Positions 43,175 to 51,673 of a stretch of 64,000 nucleotides of DNA are shown one piece after another. Each line of letters opens with the position of its first letter. The stretch's first letter is position 1. The position numbers and the translations under genes were made by a program. The notes under the pieces were generated by a model. That model was not told the origin of the DNA. It did not search any database and saw only the letters and a list, made by a program, of their open reading frames with translations. Where the stretch lies: assembly GCA_005222965.1 (NCBI GenBank), contig NJBG01000001.1:146323-210322 (forward strand), read 5' to 3'. The stretch comes from Candidatus Woesearchaeota archaeon B3_Woes. GTDB taxonomy: Archaea > Nanobdellota > Nanobdellia > Woesearchaeales > B3-WOES.

Positions 43175-43696
43175 ATGGGAATGTACAAACATATAAGAAA
43201 TCTTTGGAAACAACCAAAGAAAAACATGCCTGAACTATGGCGTGAAAGATTAATAGCTTGGAGAAAAGATCCTGTAACACTAAGGATTGAAAAACCAACA
43301 AGAATTGACAGAGCTCGTTCTTTAGGATATAAAGCAAAACAAGGGTATATTGTTGTAAGGCAGAGAGTTATTAGAGGAGGTCATAAAAGACCAAAGATAA
43401 GAAAAGGTAGAAGATCAAAAAGATATCATCAAAAAAAGAATCTTGACCTATCATACCAGACAATAGCAGAAAGAAGGGCTAACTCAAAATTTCTTAATTG
43501 TGAGGTTCTTAACAGCTACTTTGTTGCACAAGATGGAAGATACTATTGGTATGAGGTAATCCTTATAGATACATCACATCCAGTTATTAAAGCTGATAAG
43601 AATATGAAGTGGATAACCAGCAACAAACAAAAAGGAAGAGTCCACAGAGGTTTAACATCCTCAGCTAAAAAATCACGTAGAAAACTAACTATGTGA
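43175..43696 (+). CDS. rpl15e: Large subunit ribosomal protein L15e (eL15)
   Basis: 173 residues. The start [14 protein letters not shown] and the middle [19 protein letters not shown] segment are typical of eL15, with a basic C-terminal tail. It binds 23S rRNA inside the large subunit and exists only in archaea and eukaryotes. The transcript has a structured leader. Only a weak GGAAG-type Shine-Dalgarno lies before the ATG. Confidence 0.95.
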   Translation: MGMYKHIRNLWKQPKKNMPELWRERLIAWRKDPVTLRIEKPTRIDRARSLGYKAKQGYIVVRQRVIRGGHKRPKIRKGRRSKRYHQKKNLDLSYQTIAERRANSKFLNCEVLNSYFVAQDGRYYWYEVILIDTSHPVIKADKNMKWITSNKQKGRVHRGLTSSAKKSRRKLTM

Positions 43697-43775
43697 TATT
43701 ATAACCAAAACTTTATAAAGGATTCAGAAATTATAACAAATATAGCGTTTATTATTAACGTTAGGAGGTATTAAA

Positions 43776-43976
43776 ATGGAAGAAGAACAAACAGAAAAAC
43801 CTGCTGAAGGTGAAGAAAAAGAAGAACCTCAAGAAGAAACTGCTCCTGAAGAACCATCAGAAGGTGGAGATGAAGGAGGAGATACAAGTGAGAAACCTGC
43901 AGAAGAACCTGAAGAACCAGCTGAAGAAGGTGGTGATGAAGAAAAACCTGCAGAAGAAAAACCAAAAGAAGAGTAA
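43776..43976 (+). CDS. Small extremely acidic low-complexity protein
   Basis: 66 residues made almost only of Glu, Pro, Gly, Lys, Ala, Asp and Thr, with no hydrophobic core and therefore likely disordered. It has complete expression signals: CTTTATAAAG box at 43711-43720, AGGAGG at 43763-43768 eight bases before the ATG, and a T-rich terminator after the stop, so it is very likely a real and well expressed gene. The composition resembles the charged tails on L10 and L11 of this genome. Function is unknown; a chaperone-like, DNA-mimic or counter-ion role is speculative. Confidence 0.75.
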   Translation: MEEEQTEKPAEGEEKEEPQEETAPEEPSEGGDEGGDTSEKPAEEPEEPAEEGGDEEKPAEEKPKEE

Positions 43977-43978
43977 AT

Positions 43979-43999
43979 CTTCTTTTTTTCTTTTTTTTA
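43979..43999 (+). terminator. T-rich terminator after the acidic protein gene
   Basis: Runs of seven and eight T separated by one C follow the stop codon. This is a U-tract type archaeal terminator; on the other strand it overlaps the end of the DUF1385 gene. Confidence 0.6.
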
Positions 44000-44836
44000 T
44001 AAAACTTTTTTTAGAGAATCAATCGCAACTTCTATTTGTTTTTTGGTCGGCTCTTTTGTAGTTATTCTTTGTATCCACAAACCAGGCTTATTAATCATAC
44101 TAAAAAACCAGTTCTCCTTAAACAAATCAGCTAATTTTAATATTTCATAAGATAATCCAACTATCACTGGTAAAAGGATTATTCTAAAGCCAAGTTTATA
44201 ATACCACCTAGGACTTGTAATAAAAGAAAAAACAAATATTGAAATTATCAAAACAATTATTAAAAAACTTGTTCCACACCTTGGATGATGTGTTGAAAAC
44301 TTTTTTACGTTTTCTACAGTTAATTTTTTTCCTGATTCATAACAATGGACTGTCTTATGCTCTGCTCCATGATACTGAAAAACTCTCTTTATGTCTTTCA
44401 TACGTGATATTAAATAAACGTATAACAAAAAAACCAAAATTCTTATAATTCCATCTATAACATCAAACAAGATTCCATCTTGTGAGTAAATAAGTTTTGT
44501 TAAGTAAAGTGGAAGAGCAACAAATAATAATATAGCAAAGAAAATTGCCATTAACATAGAAAACATAACTTCTGCCTTGGATATTTTCTCGTTTTCTTCA
44601 GTCTGTTGTTCAGCACTCCATATTAAAGATTCAATACCAATCTTTAGCATTGTAAATAAATTTACAATACCTCTTATGAAAAAAAGTTTAGATGCTTTGC
44701 TTTTATTTTTAATTCTTCTTCTTTTAGAGATAATTTTGTTTTTCTTCCTCACAGAAGTATTAACTTTGTTCCCACGCATCATCATAACTCCTTCGATAAC
44801 TGCCTGTCCTCCTGCTGGTTTAATTTTTTCTTTCAT
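43997..44836 (-). CDS. DUF1385 family membrane protein (YqhQ-like)
   Basis: 279 residues. The family start GGQAVIEGVMMMRG and the central YHGAEHKTVHCYESG motif are intact, together with STHHPRCGTSFL; four membrane helices lie around these (about 90-135 and 185-235). The His/Cys-rich motif may bind metal. The family is widespread in bacteria, present in DPANN archaea, and has no established function. It is followed upstream by the exchanger gene with a three-base gap, so they are likely co-transcribed. Confidence 0.88.
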   Translation of the reverse strand: MKEKIKPAGGQAVIEGVMMMRGNKVNTSVRKKNKIISKRRRIKNKSKASKLFFIRGIVNLFTMLKIGIESLIWSAEQQTEENEKISKAEVMFSMLMAIFFAILLFVALPLYLTKLIYSQDGILFDVIDGIIRILVFLLYVYLISRMKDIKRVFQYHGAEHKTVHCYESGKKLTVENVKKFSTHHPRCGTSFLIIVLIISIFVFSFITSPRWYYKLGFRIILLPVIVGLSYEILKLADLFKENWFFSMINKPGLWIQRITTKEPTKKQIEVAIDSLKKVL

Positions 44837-44839
44837 TTT

Positions 44840-45799
44840 TTAGATAACAAGTAGGTTTTTTATATATGATTGAACCATTATGAATAAAACATAAATAATA
44901 ATTAATATTACCCCTTCTTTCCAATATATCTTTTTTCCTGCTTCAATAAAAATCATAAACAAGAAAGATGCTAATATCATAAAACTTATACTTGTAAAAA
45001 ATATAACAAGATTTGTTGTTATTGGAAATATCAAAGCAGTTACACCCAAAACCAAAGTTGAGTTAGCTACAACACTTCCCATTATGTTTCCAAGGATAAT
45101 ATCCTCTTGATTTTTCTTCAATGCATGGAACCCTACAACTAATTCTGGTAATGAAGTTCCTAATGCAATTATAAACAATCCAACAAAAATTGGAGGCAAT
45201 GCTAAATCAATAGAAATCAAAGAAGCATATTTTACAGTAAATTTTGCAGAATAATAAAGGAATAATGCTGAAACAATAAACAAAAAAACATTTCCTACAA
45301 TTTCACTTCTCCCAATATGGTTATCAATTGGTTTTGTAAATTTTTTCTTTTGTTTTATTAATAATGCAGAATAAAACAAGAAGAATACTATCAAAATTAT
45401 TCCGTCTAATTTGGACAGGCTTTCTCCTATTGCCATTAAAATTAAAGGTAATAAAGATATTCCAAACATATACAAACTATCCTTCCTCACTGTTTTACTT
45501 TTTATAGCAATTCCCCGAGCAAGCAATAAAGGAATTCCTAGAATAATAGTAAGATTAGCGATATTGCTTCCAATAACATTACCTAGTGATATTTCTGGTT
45601 GTCCTGCTAAAGCAGAACTTATTCCAACAAACAGTTCTGGCAGAGATGTTGCCATACCAACTATAATAAAACTAACAACAAATTTACTCATCCTAAGAAA
45701 AGCAGCAATCTTTGATAAAGATTTAATCAAAAAAGATCCACTTACCAGAAGAACTAAACAACTTAGTGCAAACAATAAAAAATTTATCATAAACGCCAT
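44840..45799 (-). CDS. Calcium/sodium antiporter (CaCA family)
   Basis: 319 residues from ATG 45799 (a GTG nine bases upstream is an alternative). It has ten or so membrane helices arranged as two inverted repeats, each with an alpha motif: ATSLPELFVGISSALAGQ and, in the second half, LGTSLPELVVGFHALKK; GNVIGSNIANL and GNIMGSVVANS follow. The acidic residues in these motifs bind Ca and Na. It exports Ca or related cations at the plasma membrane. Transport specificity cannot be settled from sequence. Confidence 0.92.
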   Translation of the reverse strand: MAFMINFLLFALSCLVLLVSGSFLIKSLSKIAAFLRMSKFVVSFIIVGMATSLPELFVGISSALAGQPEISLGNVIGSNIANLTIILGIPLLLARGIAIKSKTVRKDSLYMFGISLLPLILMAIGESLSKLDGIILIVFFLFYSALLIKQKKKFTKPIDNHIGRSEIVGNVFLFIVSALFLYYSAKFTVKYASLISIDLALPPIFVGLFIIALGTSLPELVVGFHALKKNQEDIILGNIMGSVVANSTLVLGVTALIFPITTNLVIFFTSISFMILASFLFMIFIEAGKKIYWKEGVILIIIYVLFIMVQSYIKNLLVI

Positions 45800-45838
45800 C
45801 TCTATCACTCTCTTTTTTGTTATTTAAAAAAGTTGTTA

Positions 45839-46618
45839 TTATTTTTTGATCTTAAATGTTCCTGCAGGCAAAGCCCGGATTATATCATCCAACTCTCCTT
45901 TTATTTTGTGTTGGATTATCTTAGCTACTTTGCCTGGTTTTTCTCTACCTTGTTCTAACTCTAAAAATTCTTTGCAATGTTTTTTAACTGCTTCCAATGG
46001 ACCAGCCATAATATGTCCTTTTAAATTACCAATTGCCAAGTTTACATCATTATCAATATATTCTAATTTTCCTTTTGTAACAAATCCCCCTTTAGGAACA
46101 TACTCTCCTGCTTTTGCTTCTTTTGTTAGTTGTTCTGGTCTGGCCATAAAAGTTGGTGTTGTAGTTATTCCTAATTTAAAAGCTCTTGAAAATGTTACAG
46201 TAGCGTCTGCTGCTTCTTCAATAGTTACTTTTGATGGTTTTTTTCCTTCAGTCTTAATAACAAAAAAAGGACTTCCAATCATATCTGTATGAAAAACAAT
46301 ATCATTTTTTTCAGTATGTTTTTTAATCACAATTTCATTAGAGGTGGCATCTCTTCCTCCAATCACCAAAAAATCTTCAGAACTTAAAAACCATCTAAAC
46401 TTTTCATACCACTCTTTTTTTAACGGCTCTTTCTTTTTTTGTTTTTTTAATTCTTCTAAAACTTTGTCTTTATCTTTTTGCACTTTCTTTAATTTGATTT
46501 TACTCTCTTCTACTATATTTTTAGCTCCTTCTAACTTTTTCTTTAACTTCTTTATCTTATCGTAATAAGCAGAAGCATTTGCTTCAACTGATTTCTTTAA
46601 ATCAATCTCAACTCTCAT
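45839..46618 (-). CDS. NFACT C-terminal half (coiled coil plus NFACT-R), Rqc2/RqcH-like
   Basis: 259 residues. It begins with the DLKKSVEANASAYYDKIKKL segment that in full NFACT proteins marks the start of the middle coiled coil, and continues into the RNA-binding NFACT-R domain (WFLSSEDFLVIGGRDATSNE, HTDMIGSPFFVIK, GHIMAGPLEAVKKH). The N-terminal NFACT-N/HhH half, about 300 residues, is missing, and no second ORF encodes it nearby. Full proteins (RqcH, Rqc2) rescue stalled large subunits by adding C-terminal tails. This could be a split gene with the other half elsewhere. The TATA region upstream supports a real start. Confidence 0.85.
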   Translation of the reverse strand: MRVEIDLKKSVEANASAYYDKIKKLKKKLEGAKNIVEESKIKLKKVQKDKDKVLEELKKQKKKEPLKKEWYEKFRWFLSSEDFLVIGGRDATSNEIVIKKHTEKNDIVFHTDMIGSPFFVIKTEGKKPSKVTIEEAADATVTFSRAFKLGITTTPTFMARPEQLTKEAKAGEYVPKGGFVTKGKLEYIDNDVNLAIGNLKGHIMAGPLEAVKKHCKEFLELEQGREKPGKVAKIIQHKIKGELDDIIRALPAGTFKIKK

Positions 46619-46659
46619 CTATTATTTTGATATAATTGATTATATAAAACTTTGGTTAA

Positions 46660-46770
46660 GAAATATAGCCCAAGGCAGATTCCCACATAAGGGTTTCACC
46701 CTTATCAACCTGTGGTCTATTACTCGTTCCACTCGTAATATCCCTGAGAAATATAGCCCCAGGCAGATTC
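46660..46770. repeat. 88-bp-period partial duplication of the tRNA-Gln 3' end with hairpins
   Basis: A 23-bp direct repeat covering the tRNA-Gln 3' end and its flank occurs at 46660-46682 and 46748-46770 with one mismatch, start-to-start distance 88 bp. The 65 bp between hold the perfect hairpin ATAAGGG/CCCTTAT (five-base loop), enclosed by CCACA/TGTGG, and a weaker ATTAC/GTAAT hairpin. The outer copy lacks the rest of the tRNA, so it is a fragment, not a gene. The rest of the 46619-46866 gap holds no ORF. Confidence 0.7.
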
Positions 46771-46826
46771 GAACTGCCGTCCTCGGACCCAAAATCCGAG
46801 ATGATTGACCACTACACCATGGGGCT
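46754..46826 (-). tRNA. tRNA-Gln (UUG)
   Basis: 73 nt without intron. Acceptor AGCCCCA/TGGGGCT is perfect, the D-arm GTGTAGTGGTCAATCAT is the archaeal tRNA-Gln type, anticodon stem TCGGA/TCCGA with loop TTTTGGG gives anticodon TTG, T-arm GGCAG-TTCGAAT-CTGCC, discriminator A. CCA is not encoded. It decodes CAA and CAG; in most archaea it would be charged by the Glu-tRNA amidotransferase route, of which nothing is in this window. Confidence 0.95.
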
Positions 46827-46866
46827 GTATTATGAACAAACTAAAAATAATTTAAAAAACTATCGG

Positions 46867-47754
46867 TTATATATTAAGATTTATTCTTAAAGTAGTTGGG
46901 AATATTTTATGATTAATCTTTGCTTGAGCAGAAATGATTATATCCACCAATATCATCTTTGCATCTCCAAATATAATCTTTTCATCATCAGCTAAAGAAT
47001 TCCATTCACCATCTTCATAATTTTGAGAATTAACTAAATCAAATACTAATTCTTCAACACCATGTTTTGTTCTACCATTAGTAAAAACTATTATATAATC
47101 AAGTCCTTCAATAAAAGCTCCTAAACTATCATAAGGTACATTTTCACCAGAATATTTTTTTATAATAAAATCAAGAGCAGGCACCCCATTAAGAGTGGAA
47201 TCTACAAGCACTTCTTTTTCTGTACGAGGATGGTTTCCACCATCATAATTCACAAGAACCCATTTATCATTTATTAGATTGTAAGTAAAAGTTTCATCAT
47301 CTACTTTTTCTACATAAGTACTATCATCTGGTTTAAAAAATAAGATATCTGTTTTATATCTTACTATTTCACTTAAACCAATATTCCATACATTTTGTAA
47401 AAAAGGACCTACCACAGGTAAAGGAATTGGTTTTTCTCTTCGAATCCCAACATCTATTTGCATTTCCAAAGATTTTTCTCCTTTTGTATTTATTACCAAA
47501 TATCCTGCACTATCTTCATAAGCAGAGATATCATAGTCAAATCTCCCTGTTTCTGCTTGAGTTTGATATAAAGATCTTCCTAATAGAATATTATCAAGTT
47601 CTCTTCCTTCGCTTGTATGAGAAGCATAAGAACTAGAAGACAAGGATGGTTGAGTAGGAAGGATAGATTGAGCTTTTGCTTCACTAGGTAAAAAAGACAA
47701 AGCACCATATAGTAATGCAGAATATAGAGTTATTTTATTAGTAGCATTCATCAT
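46867..47754 (-). CDS. Secreted protein of unknown function
   Basis: 295 residues from ATG 47754, chosen because AAGGAT lies upstream. Residues 1-27 look like a classical signal peptide ending in SEAKAQS. The mature part starts with a Ser/Thr-rich linker and then a beta-rich domain (RFDYDISAYEDSAGYLVINT, SLEMQIDVGIRREKPIPLP), ending LRINLNI. No family or active site is recognised. It is divergent from leuS with its own upstream region. Possibly an extracellular or lipid-bilayer-associated protein. Confidence 0.65.
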   Translation of the reverse strand: MMNATNKITLYSALLYGALSFLPSEAKAQSILPTQPSLSSSSYASHTSEGRELDNILLGRSLYQTQAETGRFDYDISAYEDSAGYLVINTKGEKSLEMQIDVGIRREKPIPLPVVGPFLQNVWNIGLSEIVRYKTDILFFKPDDSTYVEKVDDETFTYNLINDKWVLVNYDGGNHPRTEKEVLVDSTLNGVPALDFIIKKYSGENVPYDSLGAFIEGLDYIIVFTNGRTKHGVEELVFDLVNSQNYEDGEWNSLADDEKIIFGDAKMILVDIIISAQAKINHKIFPTTLRINLNI

Positions 47755-47877
47755 TATCCTTTGTTGTCGTGTTTGTATCACTAACTATATTAGAATAAGT
47801 GAATTAATTCTTTATTTAAAAAATATTCGGTTTAATAATCAAAAAACTTTATAAACATCTAAATAAAAACTTTACCT

Positions 47878-50520
47878 ATGGTTGATTTTAATAAAATAGC
47901 CATAAAATGGCAAAAGAGATGGGAAGCTTCAAAAATATTTAATGTAAAAGAAGATCCTAAAAAGAAAAAATTTTACGTTCTAGAGATGTATCCATACCCT
48001 TCTGGGTCTGGACTACATATGGGCCATGCGAGAAACTACTGTATTGGAGATGCTTTTGCCAGATTCAAAAGAATGCAGGGATTTAATGTTCTATATCCAA
48101 TGGGATATGACAGCTTTGGGTTGCCTGCAGAAAATGCAGCCATAAAAGAAAAAAGCCATCCAAAAATATTTACTGAAAATGCAATTAAAAATTTCATAAA
48201 ACAGCAGAAAAGTTTAGGATTAAGTTATGACTGGAATCGAATGGTTGAGACTCATAAGCCGGATTACTACAAATGGGATCAATGGATTTTCTTAAAAATG
48301 TTTGAAAAAGGCATGGCCTATAAAAGAAAATCTGCTGTAAACTGGTGTCCTAAATGCCATACTGTTTTAGCTAATGAACAAGTACATAATGGAAAATGCT
48401 GGAGACATACTGAAACAGATGTAGAACCGAAAGAACTGGAACAATGGTTTTTCAAGACAACTAAGTACGCGGATGAATTATATGATGATATTAAAAAATT
48501 AACTGGCTGGGAAGAAGATGTAAAACTAATGCAGAAGAATTGGATAAACAAGAAAGAGTGGATTGATATAGAATATGATATTGATGGAACAGGTAAAAAG
48601 TTAACTGTTTCTACTACAAGACCAGATACAAATTTTGGAGCTACCTTTATTGTAATAGCACCAGAGCACCCATTGCTGTCAAAGGAAACCGGGATTGTTC
48701 CAGAGAAATATAAACGTGCTGTTGATGATTATATAGAGAAGGCCAAAAAGAAAACAGATGAAGAAAGAATTGAAGAAGGTGGGAAAAAGCAAGGTGTTTT
48801 TACAGGATTATATTGTATAAATCAATTGACAAATAAAAAGATGCCTGTGTGGGTTACTGATTTTGTTTTGATGACTGTCGGAACTGGAGTAGTTGTAGGT
48901 GTTCCTGGGCATGATATAAGGGATTTTGAATTTGCTAAAGAATATGATTTAGAAATTATAAGAGTTGTCGTTGGAAAAGACAGAGACAAAACAGAGATTA
49001 CAAGAAAAGAACAGGTCCAGGAAGAAGAAGGAACAATGATTAACTCTGGATTCTTAAATGGAATGGACATTCATACTGCAACCAAGAAAATTATGGATTA
49101 TATGGAAGAGAAAGGATATGGTAAAAGAACTATTAGATATAGATTAAGAGATTGGCTAATCTCCCGTCAAAGATTTTGGGGAACACCAATTCCAATAATC
49201 TATTGTGATAAATGCGGAGAAGTGCCTGTTCCTGAAAAAGATTTGCCAGTAAAACTTCCTGATAATATTAAATTCTCAAGTACTAAAAATCCTTTAATGG
49301 ATTACAAACCTTTTACAGATGTTAAATGTCCAAAATGTAAAGGCCCTGCCAAAAGAGAAACAGATACAATGGATACCTTTGTAAATTCTTCATGGTATTT
49401 TTTAAGGTATTGTGATCCTAAAAATGATAAAAAAATCTTTGATCCTAAAAAAGCAAACTACTGGATGCCTATTGACCAATACATAGGTGGAAGAGAACAT
49501 GCATGTATGCATCTCATCTATTTTAGATTCTATACAAAATTCTTAAGAGATTTAGGATTAATCAAATTTGATGAACCTGCTATTAATCTTTTCAACCAAG
49601 GAATGCTTCATAAAAATGGAGTTGTAATGTCAAAATCAAAAGGCAATGTTGTTCTGCCAGAAGAAGTTGCAGATAAGTATGGTATTGATACAGCAAGATT
49701 GTTCTTATTGTTTGTAGCAGGACCAGACAAAGACATGGAATGGTCTGATGAAAGTGTTGAGGGAAACTTTAGATTCTTAAATAAATTTTACAGTCTTGTT
49801 GATAAAAAAATAACTGATAAAAAAGATTCAAAACAAGAGAGCAAGATAAATAAAACAATAAAAGAATGTACATCTTATATTGAGGAGTTTAAATTTAACA
49901 TGGCCATTATATCTTTAATGGAACTAACTAATTACTTGTATGTTAAAGATGAAATTAATAAAAGCGTTTTAGAAAAATTAGTATTATTAATGGGTATTTT
50001 TACTCCTCATATTTGTGAGGAGATGTGGGAAAAACTTGGGAATAAAGAATTTATTTCTACATCTAAATGGCCTAAATTTGATAAATCCAAGATAGATGAA
50101 AAATCAGAAGCAGAAGAAGAATCAATCTCTAAATTGATTTTAGATATAAATAAAGTTTTGGAATTAGCTAAAGTTGAAACCCCTAAAAAAATTACCTTGT
50201 TTGTATCAGAGAAATGGAAATATGATTTTTTCTCTAAAATAAAAAAATCTTTGGCAAAAACAAGGGATATTGGTACGATTATTAAATCCTGTATGGATTC
50301 AGAACATAAAAAAGAAATTTCTCAATTAGTCCCTAAACTAGTAAAAAACGAATCCAGAATTCCTAAGGTTATAATTGAACAATCTTCTGAACTAAAAAAT
50401 CTTGAACAAAATAAAAAATTAGTTGAAGATAATTTCAAATGTAAAGTTGATATTGTAAAAGCAGATGATTCTCAAGGAGCTAAAGCAATACCTTCTAAAC
50501 CAGCTATTTTTGTTGAATAA
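47878..50520 (+). CDS. leuS: Leucyl-tRNA synthetase, bacterial type
   Basis: 880 residues. Class I motifs are LHMGHARNY (HIGH box) and MSKSKGN (KMSKS box). Signature YPMGYDSFGLPAENAAIKEK and the zinc ribbon IYCDKCGEVPVPEKDLPVKLP are of the bacterial/mitochondrial LeuRS type; archaeal LeuRS has a different sequence after the HIGH box and places the editing domain differently. The CP1 editing domain (TTRPDTNFGATF, GTGVVVGVPGHD) is present. It charges tRNA-Leu. An archaeal host with bacterial LeuRS implies gene transfer and replacement. A TTTATAAA box about 26 nt before the ATG predicts a leaderless mRNA, so it has been adapted to the archaeal promoter. Confidence 0.94.
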   Translation: MVDFNKIAIKWQKRWEASKIFNVKEDPKKKKFYVLEMYPYPSGSGLHMGHARNYCIGDAFARFKRMQGFNVLYPMGYDSFGLPAENAAIKEKSHPKIFTENAIKNFIKQQKSLGLSYDWNRMVETHKPDYYKWDQWIFLKMFEKGMAYKRKSAVNWCPKCHTVLANEQVHNGKCWRHTETDVEPKELEQWFFKTTKYADELYDDIKKLTGWEEDVKLMQKNWINKKEWIDIEYDIDGTGKKLTVSTTRPDTNFGATFIVIAPEHPLLSKETGIVPEKYKRAVDDYIEKAKKKTDEERIEEGGKKQGVFTGLYCINQLTNKKMPVWVTDFVLMTVGTGVVVGVPGHDIRDFEFAKEYDLEIIRVVVGKDRDKTEITRKEQVQEEEGTMINSGFLNGMDIHTATKKIMDYMEEKGYGKRTIRYRLRDWLISRQRFWGTPIPIIYCDKCGEVPVPEKDLPVKLPDNIKFSSTKNPLMDYKPFTDVKCPKCKGPAKRETDTMDTFVNSSWYFLRYCDPKNDKKIFDPKKANYWMPIDQYIGGREHACMHLIYFRFYTKFLRDLGLIKFDEPAINLFNQGMLHKNGVVMSKSKGNVVLPEEVADKYGIDTARLFLLFVAGPDKDMEWSDESVEGNFRFLNKFYSLVDKKITDKKDSKQESKINKTIKECTSYIEEFKFNMAIISLMELTNYLYVKDEINKSVLEKLVLLMGIFTPHICEEMWEKLGNKEFISTSKWPKFDKSKIDEKSEAEEESISKLILDINKVLELAKVETPKKITLFVSEKWKYDFFSKIKKSLAKTRDIGTIIKSCMDSEHKKEISQLVPKLVKNESRIPKVIIEQSSELKNLEQNKKLVEDNFKCKVDIVKADDSQGAKAIPSKPAIFVE

Positions 50521-50521
50521 T

Positions 50522-50857
50522 TTAACAAGTTGAATGAATTATAGCATTAACCTTTTTTCCTTCTTGTTTTAGTTTATTATATTTTTGGCATGCTTTTTCG
50601 CTATCTTCTATTACAAGATTAATATTTCTTTCTTTGGCCAATTCAATAACGTCTTTGTCTACATGAACATCTCTAGAAGTTCCAATCCCAATAACAACAT
50701 ATTCTGGATCATCTCCGAAAATTTCAACAATATCCTGCTGTGTTACTGTATGATGTATTATATAATGCCATGGTAATACTCTGTCTCCTATTATTTTTAT
50801 ATCTTCATAATTTTCTCCATCTATTACTATTTTCCCAAATGTAAAATTTTCTATCAT
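50522..50857 (-). CDS. MTH938/NDUFAF3-like domain protein
   Basis: 111 residues. The sequence (FTFGKIVIDGENYEDIKII, then VVIGIGTSRDVHVDKDVIELA, ending KVNAIIHSTC) matches the MTH938 fold of the DUF498 family, whose eukaryotic member NDUFAF3 assists complex I assembly. Its archaeal role is unknown. The stop is two bases from the convergent leuS stop. Complete. Confidence 0.82.
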   Translation of the reverse strand: MIENFTFGKIVIDGENYEDIKIIGDRVLPWHYIIHHTVTQQDIVEIFGDDPEYVVIGIGTSRDVHVDKDVIELAKERNINLVIEDSEKACQKYNKLKQEGKKVNAIIHSTC

Positions 50858-50930
50858 ATAATTTTATTAGTTTTCTGTATATTTATAACTTTTGAAAACT
50901 TATTTAAATTAAACAATCTTCTTGACTTTC

Positions 50931-51410
50931 ATGGTTAATCTGTTATTCATGGCAGTAATGTATTCGTCTGAAGATGTTTTTACTACAGCAAAAAAGGATT
51001 TAATTGCAAAATATAGTGATATAAAAGCAGAAAGTTCTGCTTATTCTTTTAATTTTACAAAATATTATGAAAAAGAGATGGGTTCAAACCTAAAAAAGAA
51101 ATTTTTAATATTTAACAAAGAGATTTCAAAAAAAGATTTAATTGAAATTAAACATTTTATAACAAAAATTGAAGAAAAATATTCTGATAACGGGAGAACA
51201 GTTAATATTGATCCTGGTTATTTATCTTCTAATGAATTTGTTCTAGCTACATTTAAAGGAAAAGACTTTAAAGAAAAAATAAGTGAAGATGTTTTTGTTC
51301 ATAAAATCTTAGAGTTTAAAGAAAAGAAAATAATTGAATTTTTTCACACATTTGCTGATTACAAAGTTAAAGAAAATCAGGAATTTTTATTAGCAAATAA
51401 GCCCCTGTAG
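50931..51410 (+). CDS. DUF4416-like protein, 3' end formed by a tRNA-derived repeat
   Basis: 159 residues from ATG 50931 (a TTG three codons earlier is possible). The segments SFNFTKYYEKEMGSNLKKKF, RTVNIDPGYLSSNEFVLATFKG and FFHTFADYKVKENQEF fit the DUF4416 family, of unknown function. The last codons (NKPL and stop) are read from a copy of the tRNA-Arg 5' end (51401-51418), so the C-terminus was created or reset by that insertion. A TTATTTAAAT box lies about 30 nt upstream. Confidence 0.68.
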   Translation: MVNLLFMAVMYSSEDVFTTAKKDLIAKYSDIKAESSAYSFNFTKYYEKEMGSNLKKKFLIFNKEISKKDLIEIKHFITKIEEKYSDNGRTVNIDPGYLSSNEFVLATFKGKDFKEKISEDVFVHKILEFKEKKIIEFFHTFADYKVKENQEFLLANKPL

Positions 51411-51488
51411 TAGAATGGCAAATGGTTACGCCCATTTGATATGCAATAAGCGACATTCAAAGCTAAAGCTTTGAAATCCCTTCAACTT
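51401..51488 (+). repeat. 88-bp-period partial duplication of the tRNA-Arg 5' end with hairpins
   Basis: GCCCCTGTAGTAGAATGG (51401-51418) repeats the tRNA-Arg 5' end (51489-51506) with one mismatch, start-to-start distance 88 bp. The 70 bp between form two hairpins: CAAATGG/CCATTTG with a six-base loop and TTCAAAGC/GCTTTGAA with a four-base loop. The copy lacks the rest of the cloverleaf and is not a tRNA gene. The same period and design are seen at tRNA-Gln. Between tRNA-Arg and asd (51583-51802) is another related repeat, listed separately. Confidence 0.72.
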
Positions 51489-51582
51489 GCCCCTGTAGTA
51501 TAATGGATAATATACGACCTTGCGGAGTAATATCAATCTGCACAAAAAGGTTGAGATCGGAGTTCAATTCTCCGCTGGGGCA
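51489..51582 (+). tRNA. tRNA-Arg (GCG) with one intron
   Basis: Exons 51489-51525 and 51548-51582 with a 22-nt intron at 37/38 (51526-51547). Acceptor GCCCCTG/CTGGGGC has one T-T mismatch at 6-67; D-stem GTAT/ATAT; anticodon stem CGACC/GGTTG with loop TTGCGGA (anticodon GCG); variable loop AGAT; T-arm CGGAG-TTCAATT-CTCCG; discriminator A; no encoded CCA. The intron has a relaxed bulge-helix-bulge (TTG/CAA with bulges GGA and AAA, cuts after the second base). Decodes CGC and CGU. Confidence 0.88.
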
Positions 51583-51673
51583 TAAATTTATAAGTAAAGT
51601 TAGGAACATAATGTAAGATCAAAAATAAGAATTCTCGAGATATACAAAACTATTGTTTTTATCTATTATTAGT

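Noticed and set aside
51401-51488. A second complete tRNA upstream of tRNA-Arg
   Set aside because: After the first 18 bases no anticodon arm, T-arm or acceptor 3' strand can be formed; the interval is two hairpins instead.
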